In this document: one piece after another, positions 1 to 7,823 of the stretch
Numbering within the stretch: position 1 is the stretch's first letter
Layout: each line of letters begins with the position of its first letter
Source of the DNA: Firmicutes bacterium UBA4845
GTDB lineage: Bacteria; Bacillota; Clostridia; Tissierellales; Sedimentibacteraceae
Reading direction: 5' to 3'
Assembly: GCA_002399975.1 (NCBI GenBank)
Contig: DHER01000138.1
Span: 7,020-19,435, forward strand
DNA length: 12,416 bases
Program-made: the position numbers and the translations under genes
The notes under the pieces: model-generated
Told to the model about the DNA's origin: nothing
What the model saw: the letters and a program-made list of their open reading frames with translations, nothing else
The model's database searches: none

Positions 1-1250
1 GCAAAGGCAACCATATACTTCATATTGGATTGCATCTCTGTCCTTAGGGAGGAATCCAATACAGGTTTTCCAGATACTATATAATCAATATCCTTAAAAC
101 CTTCCTTTTCCATTGCATCACTTACTTCTGAATAAACTTTATCTTTAGCATCATCTTCTAAATTTCCTACCAATTTTATTATCATCATGCTGTGATTATC
201 ATCTAATATGGTGTCTTCAAATATAGTTCTTAGTTCTCCATTTTTTTCATATAAAATATTATCCAATTCTCCTTGATTATGTGGGAAGTTTGCAGTCATC
301 ATACCTGATTTATCGTAGAAAATTTTCAATCCTTCACTTAGTTTCTTTAGATTTTCTCCCATAGTGATAAATCCACTGGACATTATTTTTAATTCATCTG
401 GTGAAATGCCTCCAGATAAATTTCCCTTCATCCCATTGGTTTCTTTTTGTAATTGGGAACTAATATTGCTTAGGGCATTGGAAGTATTTTGACTTCCTTC
501 ACTTATCATAGCTGTCTTTTCTGACATAGTCTTTAGCCCTTGTGAACTTTCTCCTAAATTTTTAGCTATCATATTTAATTTCATTTGTAGCTGAGGATTG
601 CCCTCCAATTGACTACCCATTTCAGTTAATTGGAGGGTTACATTCATCAAGCCTTCAGATACATTGGATAATCCTCCCTTTAATTGATTAGCACCTTCGC
701 CTAAATTGTTTTGACCTATGATCAATTTATTAAACACATCGGTTATACCTAAAAGATTATTCAGTTTTTCTTCAATTAACTTTGGATCTTTAATATCCTT
801 ACTCCCAAATTCAGTCCCTATTTCAGTAAGCTTATCTGACATCTCTCCTAATCCATCACTTATGGCAAGGACTTGTTTTTTGATTTTTTCACTTTGTTTA
901 TCTGTTATCTGGTGAACGATACTTGCAGGACTCATAAAAGAAAATATTTTATCATTATATTTTAACCTTTGTTCAACATTCCACATTTTTTCCATATTAT
1001 CATGTTGAAGAAGGTTTTCTTTTTCTCCTTCAAATAATACCATAATGGCATCACCGCCAAAACTTTCCTCCATAGAATAGTTGGAAATATAGGCATCATT
1101 ATCAGTCTTAACTAAAGTCTCACTACCTGTAGCCATATTGACTTTTATAGCTCCTGCAATCATAATTGCAAAAATCAATATGGATAAAAATAAAACCTTA
1201 AAGGGTGTTTTTTCTATCCTTTCCCCTATTTTTGAAAACAGTCTGTTCAA
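1..1250 (-). CDS. MMPL/RND-family exporter, N-terminal 416 residues (partial)
   Basis: The frame is open from a TTG at 1250 to the window edge, so the C-terminal part is missing. The TTG has a purine-rich site (GAGAGGG, complement of about 1258-1265) at good distance and lies 20 bp after the tetR stop. A short cytoplasmic N-terminus is followed by one transmembrane helix (about residues 17-36) and a long extracytoplasmic part. That part starts with a porter-like segment (SFGGDAIMVLFEGE) and continues with a roughly 150-residue helical insert rich in L-x-x-G steps (for example LGEGANQLKGGLSNVSEGL). Near the cut it returns to a porter-like end (DYIVSGKPVLDSSLRTEMQ) and the start of the second membrane helix. 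This order fits MMPL transporters, proton-driven exporters of lipids or amphiphilic drugs in the cytoplasmic membrane. The substrate cannot be told. The neighbouring TetR gene suggests induction by a toxic amphiphile. Confidence 0.85.
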   Translation of the reverse strand, partial: MNRLFSKIGERIEKTPFKVLFLSILIFAIMIAGAIKVNMATGSETLVKTDNDAYISNYSMEESFGGDAIMVLFEGEKENLLQHDNMEKMWNVEQRLKYNDKIFSFMSPASIVHQITDKQSEKIKKQVLAISDGLGEMSDKLTEIGTEFGSKDIKDPKLIEEKLNNLLGITDVFNKLIIGQNNLGEGANQLKGGLSNVSEGLMNVTLQLTEMGSQLEGNPQLQMKLNMIAKNLGESSQGLKTMSEKTAMISEGSQNTSNALSNISSQLQKETNGMKGNLSGGISPDELKIMSSGFITMGENLKKLSEGLKIFYDKSGMMTANFPHNQGELDNILYEKNGELRTIFEDTILDDNHSMMIIKLVGNLEDDAKDKVYSEVSDAMEKEGFKDIDYIVSGKPVLDSSLRTEMQSNMKYMVAF

Positions 1251-1270
1251 ATCAATCAGTCCCTCTCTTA

Positions 1271-1843
1271 TTAAAATTTAATTTCATTCATAATGCTCCG
1301 TATAAAGCTATCAAGGTAGTCTTCTATTTTTTCTTCATGTATCTCTGGTAGGTAAAGAAAAGATAAAATGCTTCCCATTAATAGTCTTAAGGAAATATCC
1401 TCATCCCTAAACTCTATCCCTGTTTCTTTAATAGAATTTTTCAATAAAGATGTTATTTTTTCAATATAATTAAAATCTGCAATTTCTGGATTAATTTCAC
1501 TCTCCATTAATATCAACTTTATAACCTCATGATGATTTGAAATAAACTTGATTCTATCCTTAAGGATATACTTTAACTTTTCCATTGGCTTTAAATCTTT
1601 AGCTGCCACTATGGAGTCCTCCAAAGTAGTAATCAATATTGGTTCAATACAGGCCATAAATAATTCCTTCTTAGAAGAAAAATATCTAAATAAAGTAACT
1701 TCAGATATCCCTGCCTCTTTGGCAATCTCCAGAGTAGTAGCTCCATTGTATCCTTTTTCAATAAATACCTTTAAAGCAGATTCTAATATTTGTAAACGTC
1801 TTTCTTCCTTAGTCATCCGCATCGTAGTCTCTTTCATCTTCAT
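1271..1843 (-). CDS. TetR/AcrR-family transcriptional repressor
   Basis: A 190-residue DNA-binding protein. The N-terminal helix-turn-helix domain is clear: a helix with RRLQILESALKVFIEKGY, then TTLEIAKEAGISEVTLFRYF and the SSKKELF tail typical of TetR_N. The rest is an all-helical ligand-binding and dimerisation domain with no recognisable ligand specificity. I chose ATG at 1843 because AAGGAGG (complement of about 1850-1856) is ideally placed. A longer reading from GTG at 1876 is unlikely, because that codon lies at the -10 box, upstream of the expected transcript start. The gene is first in an operon with the MMPL exporter. The palindrome at its promoter suggests that it represses itself and the exporter until a ligand binds. 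Confidence 0.9.
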   Translation of the reverse strand: MKMKETTMRMTKEERRLQILESALKVFIEKGYNGATTLEIAKEAGISEVTLFRYFSSKKELFMACIEPILITTLEDSIVAAKDLKPMEKLKYILKDRIKFISNHHEVIKLILMESEINPEIADFNYIEKITSLLKNSIKETGIEFRDEDISLRLLMGSILSFLYLPEIHEEKIEDYLDSFIRSIMNEIKF

Positions 1844-1858
1844 TTTCCCCCTCCTTAT

Positions 1859-1870
1859 GTAAGTACTTAC
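1859..1870. promoter_or_regulatory. Candidate TetR operator (12-bp perfect palindrome)
   Basis: GTAAGTACTTAC is a perfect inverted repeat. It begins 6 bp after the -10 box of the tetR promoter, so it covers the expected transcription start. Its size, symmetry and position fit a TetR-family autoregulatory operator. Binding itself is inferred. Confidence 0.7.
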
Positions 1871-1876
1871 TAACAC

Positions 1877-1904
1877 AGTATATCAAAATAACTTTATTTG
1901 TCAA
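1877..1904 (-). promoter_or_regulatory. Promoter of the tetR-MMPL operon
   Basis: On the minus strand, TTGACA (1899-1904) and TATACT (1877-1882) are separated by 16 bp. This is a near-consensus vegetative sigma-factor promoter. The transcript should start near 1870, giving a leader of about 27 nt before the ATG at 1843. Confidence 0.8.
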
Positions 1905-2063
1905 TATAAATATTTGTACTTGATAATTAACTGGTAGAATCCATAACCTTGAATCCACTTTTTATATAAAATTATATAGCTTTAGAACTACAGCTCTATG
2001 CCTCAAATATTATAAAGGTAAATAAAATCTAAAATCTTAATATAAATCGGATAAGATAGCTTA

Positions 2064-2092
2064 TTGTAAGTTTTCCATATTTAACATATAAT
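2064..2092 (+). promoter_or_regulatory. Promoter of the iclR-type gene
   Basis: TTGTAA (2064-2069), a 17-bp spacer and TATAAT (2087-2092) make a good vegetative promoter. The start would be near 2099, about 25 nt before the TTG start codon. An ATAAG-N4-CTTAT inverted repeat (2051-2064) abuts the -35 box and could be an operator, but it is short and AT-rich, so this is weak. Confidence 0.65.
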
Positions 2093-2123
2093 TATCATAG
2101 ATGAATTTTTAGGGGGTATAAAT

Positions 2124-2885
2124 TTGACCAATGATTTAAATGATAAAAATATTATTAAATCTGCAATAAAAATATTTAATGTCCTCGAATTGGTCGTTAA
2201 AGAAGAAAATATTTCATTAACTGATATAAGTAATACTACAAACTACACTAAAAGTACTACACAAAGAATTTTAAATACACTTAAATACTTAAATTATATA
2301 GACCAAGATAGTTCTACATATGAATATTTCCCTACTATGAAAGTCTATGCTTTAAGTGAGCATTTGACAATTAACAATATTATTAAAGAAATATCTAGAA
2401 AACATTTAGAGGAAATGTCCAAGGAAATAAATGAAACTATTAACCTCGGCATTTTAGATGGTTATAATATAATCTATTTGAATAAAATTGTTTCTACATC
2501 ACCTTTAAGAGTAGATGTGGATTCTAGTATGAATATTCCTATATATTGTAGTGCTCTTGGTAAGTCTATGGCTGCATTTAATTCCAATATATTTTCTTTT
2601 AAAAATAATTATATAAAATATACGGAAAACACCATCTCTTCTGATGAAGACTTTAAAAAAGAATTAGAAGATATTAGAGAAAAAGGATATGCTATTGACA
2701 ATGAAGAATTTGTAGAAGGATTAATATGTGTAGGAATGCCAATATTAAATAGTAATGATGAAGCAGTGGCTAGTTTAAGTATATCTATTCCAAAAATTAG
2801 ATATGAAAATAGAAATATTGAATATTATATTCAATTGCTTTCTAAATATACGAAGGGAATATCTAGAGATTTATATAAAAAATAA
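2124..2885 (+). CDS. IclR-family transcriptional regulator
   Basis: A 253-residue protein of normal length for the family. Residues about 9-75 form the winged helix-turn-helix (SAIKIFNVLELV, then LTDISNTTNYTKSTTQRILNTL). Residues about 80-250 form the GAF-like effector domain, with ALGKSMAAF near 144-152 and YAIDNEEFVEGLICVGMPI near 189-207, both typical of IclR. The start is TTG at 2124, with AGGGGG 7 nt upstream. The next in-frame ATG would cut off the DNA-binding domain. The gene is convergent with the pan operon and ends inside a shared terminator. IclR proteins often control nearby catabolic operons through small organic acids. That it controls the pan operon is a guess from position only. 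Confidence 0.92.
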   Translation: MTNDLNDKNIIKSAIKIFNVLELVVKEENISLTDISNTTNYTKSTTQRILNTLKYLNYIDQDSSTYEYFPTMKVYALSEHLTINNIIKEISRKHLEEMSKEINETINLGILDGYNIIYLNKIVSTSPLRVDVDSSMNIPIYCSALGKSMAAFNSNIFSFKNNYIKYTENTISSDEDFKKELEDIREKGYAIDNEEFVEGLICVGMPILNSNDEAVASLSISIPKIRYENRNIEYYIQLLSKYTKGISRDLYKK

Positions 2886-2911
2886 GGAATGCAGCGCATC
2901 CCTTATTTTTT
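2877..2911. terminator. Bidirectional rho-independent terminator
   Basis: Two 16-base arms (2877-2892 and 2896-2911) pair with one mismatch around a 3-nt AGC loop. The outer part is an A-run facing a T-run, so each strand ends in a U-tract. The stop codon of the iclR-type gene (2883-2885) lies inside the left arm, and the panF stop is 9 bp beyond the right arm. It serves both convergent units. Confidence 0.88.
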
Positions 2912-2919
2912 ATATTCCA

Positions 2920-4407
2920 CTAAACTCCCCAAAATAATTCTATTATTTCATCTGATGGTTCTTCCGTAATATTAGAAACTATCACAAATGCAATTAGCGA
3001 TAATGTCAATGCAGGAACTATAGCATGTAACCCTAATGGTCTTGGCAAAAAGTAGTCGAAATAAATATATGACCCTATACCTGCAACCATACTTGCCAAT
3101 GCTCCTTGTTTATTAGCCTTTTTCCAATACAATCCTAATATAGTTGGCCATAAGAAAGTCGATAATTGTCCCGCTGTGGCAAATAAGTTTAACCACACCA
3201 TTAATTCTGGTGGATTCATAGATAGTATAAAGATTATAATACCTAATATTATTGCCCAACCTGTTGTCCTTCTGGACACTGCCTTTGAATTCTTAGATAG
3301 TTCTGGCTTTAAATAATTTATTATTAAATCATTTACTATGGCACCAATTACTACTAATAATTGTGAGTCTACTGTTGACATAACTGCTGCTAAAGGACCA
3401 GCTAATACTATTCCTGCAATTACACTTGGAAATATTTGACTAACTAATGTAGGTAAAACCAAATCTCCTGATTCAATGCCTGAAACTAATGTGCTGCCAA
3501 AAGCTCCTACTAGGTGCATTCCAAGTAATATTGCTATAGATACTATTGTTCCTACCTTTATACCCTGATTTAAACTTTTAGTATCTTTATAACTCATAGC
3601 CCTTTGGGAAACACTTGGTAAACCTATGGTGGCAAAGCCTACTAAAACCCAAAAAGAAGTTACCCAAGTTTTTGTCATAAACCCCTCTTGAACTCCATAG
3701 GGAGTAATCATACCAGGATCTATTGCCTTCATATTTTGTATAATATTAGACACCCCTCCGCCTTTCACTACTACGGCTATAAATATTACTAATGTAGATA
3801 TACTCATTACAATACCCTGCAATGTATCATTTAAAACTACTCCTCTATATCCCCCAATTGCTGTGTGAACTACAACAGTTATACCAAAGAATAACAATCC
3901 TGTTCTATAGCTTATTCCAGTAGAACCTTGCAGTAACCTTGCAGCACCAACCCATTGAGCAGACATAGCGGCAATTAAGAAAAATATAATTGAAAGGGAG
4001 GCTACTATAACTACTGCATCACTTCTATATCTTTCACGTAAAAAGTCTGTTATGGTATTTGCCTCTATTTTTCTAGAAACTATGGCAAATTTTTTGCCTA
4101 GCACTGCCAATGTATAATACCCTGTAGGCATTTGAGCCATTGCTAAAAATACCCAAGCTAATCCATGAGTATAAGCTGTACCTGGACCCCCAATAAAGCT
4201 CCCTGCGCTTAAATAGGTAGCAACTAAGGTCATAGCTAATACAAATCCACCAGTACTTCTTCCTCCAGTCATATACTCATCCATATAACCTTCACCATCA
4301 GCAGATTTCGCTGTACTTAATAATTTTGCCGCATAAATGCCTATAAGGTACATTAAGGCAAAATATATTATTATCGGTATTAGTGTTCCCCAATTAACAG
4401 CTTCCAT
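2920..4407 (-). CDS. panF: Sodium/pantothenate symporter
   Basis: A 495-residue sodium:solute symporter (SSS family), near the roughly 485 residues of E. coli PanF. The likeness goes beyond the family level. GGRSTGG-VLAMTL-ATY-SA-SFIGGPG-AY (about 48-79), LGKKFAI (about 103-109), VLNDT-QG and the SFWVLV-F-IGLP...SYKD block (about 250-276) follow PanF closely, as does KPPE/NPPE-M--WLNL near the C-terminus. About 13 membrane helices are expected. It imports pantothenate with Na+. ATG at 4407 has AAGGGGG upstream, lying in the end of yhdT, and only 3 bp separate the two genes, so they are probably translationally coupled. It is the last gene of the operon. Transport of a related hydroxy-acid amide instead of pantothenate cannot be excluded. 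Confidence 0.9.
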   Translation of the reverse strand: MEAVNWGTLIPIIIYFALMYLIGIYAAKLLSTAKSADGEGYMDEYMTGGRSTGGFVLAMTLVATYLSAGSFIGGPGTAYTHGLAWVFLAMAQMPTGYYTLAVLGKKFAIVSRKIEANTITDFLRERYRSDAVVIVASLSIIFFLIAAMSAQWVGAARLLQGSTGISYRTGLLFFGITVVVHTAIGGYRGVVLNDTLQGIVMSISTLVIFIAVVVKGGGVSNIIQNMKAIDPGMITPYGVQEGFMTKTWVTSFWVLVGFATIGLPSVSQRAMSYKDTKSLNQGIKVGTIVSIAILLGMHLVGAFGSTLVSGIESGDLVLPTLVSQIFPSVIAGIVLAGPLAAVMSTVDSQLLVVIGAIVNDLIINYLKPELSKNSKAVSRRTTGWAIILGIIIFILSMNPPELMVWLNLFATAGQLSTFLWPTILGLYWKKANKQGALASMVAGIGSYIYFDYFLPRPLGLHAIVPALTLSLIAFVIVSNITEEPSDEIIELFWGV

Positions 4408-4410
4408 TTG

Positions 4411-4755
4411 TTATTTTCCCCCTTTTTCATTGGCCATTATATATTCTTCTGCTTCTTCTTTAGTCATCTTATCTAAAGGCATATCTACAAACAGCTTATT
4501 TACCATAATAAAGGTCAATATTGTAAACACTACTGCACCTAATATAGAACTTATAAAGAACCAAGATGGAAAACCTAATATATAGCTATATTCCTCTACG
4601 GGTTTAGAGCCTAATCCGTATCCAAAAATATACCACCATGCCATATTGATTAATCCTAATATAACTCCATAAATTGCCTCCTTATTGCATTGTTTATACC
4701 TTGGATCTTCGATAAATTTACGTTTATTATTAGAATCTAAACTTTTATCATCCAT
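4411..4755 (-). CDS. yhdT: YhdT-family small membrane protein (DUF997)
   Basis: A 114-residue protein with the DUF997 pattern: a charged N-terminus with EDPRYKQCNKEA (about 16-27), a first membrane helix with MAWWYIFGYGLG (about 38-49), a GFPSWF turn (61-66), a second helix (about 66-87), then the VDMPLD motif (about 90-95) and a lysine/glutamate-rich tail. In enterobacteria yhdT also sits directly before panF, and here the two genes are 3 bp apart. This supports a small partner or accessory role for the symporter, which has not been shown as far as I know. The ATG at 4755 is preceded by AGGAGG with an 11-nt spacer, slightly long. Confidence 0.87.
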   Translation of the reverse strand: MDDKSLDSNNKRKFIEDPRYKQCNKEAIYGVILGLINMAWWYIFGYGLGSKPVEEYSYILGFPSWFFISSILGAVVFTILTFIMVNKLFVDMPLDKMTKEEAEEYIMANEKGGK

Positions 4756-4782
4756 TTCTAAACTTTCCTCCTATCAAATCAT

Positions 4783-6096
4783 TTATTTTTTTACTATATT
4801 TCCTATCAAAAATCCTACAAAGGAAATAGCAACCCAGCTTAAGCCATAATCCGACAATGGTAATTTAGCAATAAACCCACTAATATATATACTTTCAACA
4901 CCTATTAGTTTTAAATATTCAATTAAACCTTCTAATACACCTATTGTTAATGATATATAAACTGCAATTCTCATACCTAAAAGCTTACCCTGCTTAATTC
5001 TAATATTTGAAATTAGGGCATAGGATATTGTCATTACAATAGCTGGGGGGTAAATTATCTTTAATAATGGATAAGTTAATTTAATTATTGTTTCAAGTCC
5101 TAATATACCTACTAAAGCACTTATTATTACAATTAAAACACTAACTTTTCCATACTCTATTCTTCCATCACTTAATTCTTCATAGAACTGTGATGCAGCC
5201 GATGTCAAACCTACAGCACAACTTAAAGCTGCAAAAACTAAGCCAATATTAAATATAATACCTCCAAAAGTTCCCCATAATTCTACCACAACTGCTGCAT
5301 ATAGTGATGAATATTTTAAATCCTCGAACATTCCGTATGTGGAAGAACCTATATACATATGTGCAAAATGAGTTATTGCTAAAATTGTAGTACCGATAAT
5401 TCCTATAATGATTAAATACTTACTTAAATCATCTTCTTCAAGCCCCTTAAATTTCAAATTATTGATTAATACTCCACCTAATAAAAGAGCTGTCGGTAAT
5501 TCCATTGTTGAATATCCTTCTAAAAGTCCATATATAAAGGGTGGCTCTGTATATAATTTTGCTCCTTGTATTGAAATAGGATTTTTAATTCCTTTAATCA
5601 CTACTCCTGCCACAATTATTAATAGAACTGGAAATAATATCTTACTTATTCTATCCATTAAATTATCCTTATTAGATACAAACCAAAATACTAAACCATA
5701 ATATAGCATTGAAAATACTATTATAGGTATTATAGTCTTAGGATTATATCCAGTTATTTGCAAAAATGCTCCCCAGGCAGCTGCACTCATTCTAGGTATA
5801 ACAAACAGGGGACCTAATACCAAAATCGTTAAATTGCAAAATATTGCAGCAAATCTTGGAGAAATTCCTCTAGATAATTCTAGAAAAGAACCTCCTTTTG
5901 CTAAAGCAAAGTATCCCAGTAAAGGTATAAAAACTGCCGTTATATATATACCTAAGAAAGCTATATATACTGAGCTGCCGCTTTCTTTTCCCCAAGTCAT
6001 TGACCAAATCATACTTGCAGCACCAAAGTGCATAGAAAACAAGGCCCCACCTAATGATAAAATAGTTAGTGCTGATAATTTTTTACTTTCCCTCAA
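4783..6096 (-). CDS. Divergent BrnQ/LIVCS-family transporter
   Basis: A membrane protein of about 437 residues, the usual length for the branched-chain amino acid:cation symporter (LIVCS) family. Evidence is the N-terminal block HFGAASMIW (about 23-31), the ITAVFIPLLGYFALAKGG stretch after the second helix, GPLFVIPR (about 95-102) and about 12 membrane segments. BrnQ imports leucine, isoleucine and valine with Na+ or H+. The first motif, usually GAGN-IFPP, reads GAASMIWSM here, so the substrate may differ. I prefer TTG at 6096, with GAGGTGA 5 nt upstream. A GTG at 6105 would lie inside that ribosome site. In this operon it could bring in valine as a source of 2-oxoisovalerate, or move another product of the pathway. 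Both ideas are inference. Confidence 0.78.
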   Translation of the reverse strand: MRESKKLSALTILSLGGALFSMHFGAASMIWSMTWGKESGSSVYIAFLGIYITAVFIPLLGYFALAKGGSFLELSRGISPRFAAIFCNLTILVLGPLFVIPRMSAAAWGAFLQITGYNPKTIIPIIVFSMLYYGLVFWFVSNKDNLMDRISKILFPVLLIIVAGVVIKGIKNPISIQGAKLYTEPPFIYGLLEGYSTMELPTALLLGGVLINNLKFKGLEEDDLSKYLIIIGIIGTTILAITHFAHMYIGSSTYGMFEDLKYSSLYAAVVVELWGTFGGIIFNIGLVFAALSCAVGLTSAASQFYEELSDGRIEYGKVSVLIVIISALVGILGLETIIKLTYPLLKIIYPPAIVMTISYALISNIRIKQGKLLGMRIAVYISLTIGVLEGLIEYLKLIGVESIYISGFIAKLPLSDYGLSWVAISFVGFLIGNIVKK

Positions 6097-6124
6097 ATAC
6101 TTCACCTCAAAAAATTTTTATATT

Positions 6125-7771
6125 TTATTTTCTAATATATTCTACTATTCCATCTATCATAGTCATATCAACAGATATTTCATTAATCCTTCTTTCTGGA
6201 AAACTCAATATATCTTCAGATAAAACTATTAAATCTGCTAGTTTTCCCACTTCGATACTTCCCTTTATATCTTCTTCAAAGGATAAATAAGCACCATTGT
6301 AAGTTGCACATCTAATAGCTTCTAATACTGAAATTTTTTGAGTTTCATCAGTTTGATATTGTTTCACCCTATCATATCTATTAACTGCAGCATCTATTGT
6401 AGCAAGGCCAGCTGGCCCTGATGGAGTATCACTTGATATAGATGGTTTCATTCCTAAATCTAGCATACTACGTAAAGCTATACAGTATTTCATCCTATCG
6501 CCATAAAATTTTTCATAATCCTTACCGCCTACTTGGATCATTCCTGGATTTACAGAAGGACAAATATTTAATTCTGCCATTCTATGTAACAAATCTTCAT
6601 CTACGAAAGTACAGTGTTCTATTCTATGTCTATGGTTTTCTCTAGGATTTTTAGCCAAGGTTTTTTCATATCCTCGTACCATATATTCTACCGCTAAATC
6701 CCCAATAGCATGAGCTGTGGCCTGACATTCGGCATCATTAATTAATTTTATGTAATCTGCAACTTCATCTTCTTTCCAGCCGAGTATGCCTGGAAGTTCA
6801 GGATCATGACTATAAGGTTCCTTCATTGCAGATGAGGGAGCACTAGAACCTCCATCAATCATAAACTTATTGGCTCCAATTCTAAAGTATTCATTCCCCA
6901 ATCCTGTTTGAAAACCTAATTTTAAAAGGTTATCGTTTTCCTTAAGGGAAAATGGTTTCCCATAAATACTGTGTATTAACATATAGGATCTAACCTTAAA
7001 TTTCCTACTTAAACATAATTTTTGCATTATATGATAGGATGATGGCCCACACTCGCCGCAATCATGAATGGATGTAATGCCATTTTTGAGCAAATGTTTA
7101 TAGGATTTCATAGCTGCTATTTCCTGTTCTTCGGGGGAATAATCTACTTTTGACCATAAGGCAAAATGTGTATGATCCCTAACCATACCAGTTAGTTTCT
7201 TATTCTTTACTTCTACTTCATCCTTTGGAAAATTATAAGCATCTTCTGGTTTGTAAACACCTAATTCTTGAAGAGCTAAAGTATTGTATACACAAACATG
7301 ACCTCCTATATGCATACATTGAACAGGATTATTAGGAGATACTGAGTCTAAATCTTCAATAGTAGGATGGCGATCTTCCTCTAAATTTTGGGGGTCATAT
7401 CCCATCATTGAAATCCATTGACCTGGTTTTTTTATCTTTACTGCTTGTACAATTTTTTCTTTAATATCTTCTATACTTTTACAAGTATCAGATTTAATAT
7501 TTATTATTGAAGAACCTGGTTCATTTCCAAAAAAACCTGCTAAAATTGGATGGTAATGGCTATCAATAAGCCCTGGAAGCAAAGATCTACCTTTTAAATC
7601 AATTAATATTGTTTTTTCATCAATAAGTTTCTTTAGCTCCTCTGTCTTTCCAACAAATACAATCTTATTTCCTTTAATTCCTACTGCTTCTGCAATTTCA
7701 TCTTTTTCATTTACCGTTACAACTATTCCATTATAAAAACCAATATCTATATACGAGTAATCAAAATCCAT
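6125..7771 (-). CDS. YtcJ-like metal-dependent amidohydrolase (Amidohydrolase_3)
   Basis: A 548-residue enzyme of the amidohydrolase superfamily. Visible in order are an N-terminal composite-domain start (GIVVTVNEKDEIAEAVGIKG), LPGLIDSHYHP with the metal-binding H72 and H74, NKFMIDGG with K302 in the place of the bridging lysine, TAHAIGD with H354, HRIEHC with H386, and SSDTP with the catalytic D448. The end is the usual GSIEVGKLADLIVLSED. All metal and catalytic positions of the YtcJ/NfdA type appear present. The family hydrolyses amide or related C-N bonds, and most members have no known substrate. There is no signal peptide, so it should be cytoplasmic. ATG at 7771 has AGGAGGG 5 nt upstream. 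It lies between panE and the BrnQ-like gene, which makes pantothenate or a relative a possible substrate, unproven. Confidence 0.88.
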   Translation of the reverse strand: MDFDYSYIDIGFYNGIVVTVNEKDEIAEAVGIKGNKIVFVGKTEELKKLIDEKTILIDLKGRSLLPGLIDSHYHPILAGFFGNEPGSSIINIKSDTCKSIEDIKEKIVQAVKIKKPGQWISMMGYDPQNLEEDRHPTIEDLDSVSPNNPVQCMHIGGHVCVYNTLALQELGVYKPEDAYNFPKDEVEVKNKKLTGMVRDHTHFALWSKVDYSPEEQEIAAMKSYKHLLKNGITSIHDCGECGPSSYHIMQKLCLSRKFKVRSYMLIHSIYGKPFSLKENDNLLKLGFQTGLGNEYFRIGANKFMIDGGSSAPSSAMKEPYSHDPELPGILGWKEDEVADYIKLINDAECQATAHAIGDLAVEYMVRGYEKTLAKNPRENHRHRIEHCTFVDEDLLHRMAELNICPSVNPGMIQVGGKDYEKFYGDRMKYCIALRSMLDLGMKPSISSDTPSGPAGLATIDAAVNRYDRVKQYQTDETQKISVLEAIRCATYNGAYLSFEEDIKGSIEVGKLADLIVLSEDILSFPERRINEISVDMTMIDGIVEYIRK

Positions 7772-7823
7772 ATTATCCCTCCTAAAAAACCAAAACCAGC
7801 TGCTAATGCTTATCTTACTTAAA

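Noticed and set aside
718..915. Plus-strand frame of 65 codons inside the MMPL gene
   Set aside because: It lies antisense to a clear coding region and has no family features. The same holds for the other plus-strand frames within the pan operon genes.
1844..1876. N-terminal extension of the TetR gene from GTG at 1876
   Set aside because: The codon lies at the -10 box, upstream of the expected transcript start, and the best ribosome site is inside the extension.
1983..1998. Imperfect palindrome TAGAACTACAGCTCTA between the divergent promoters
   Set aside because: Only 12 of 16 positions are symmetric, and it lies about 65 bp upstream of the iclR -35 box, so it is too weak to call an operator.
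7772..7823. Possible promoter or terminator in the 52-bp gap between panE and the amidohydrolase
   Set aside because: I see neither a hairpin with a T-run nor a convincing -35/-10 pair, so the operon is taken to run through.
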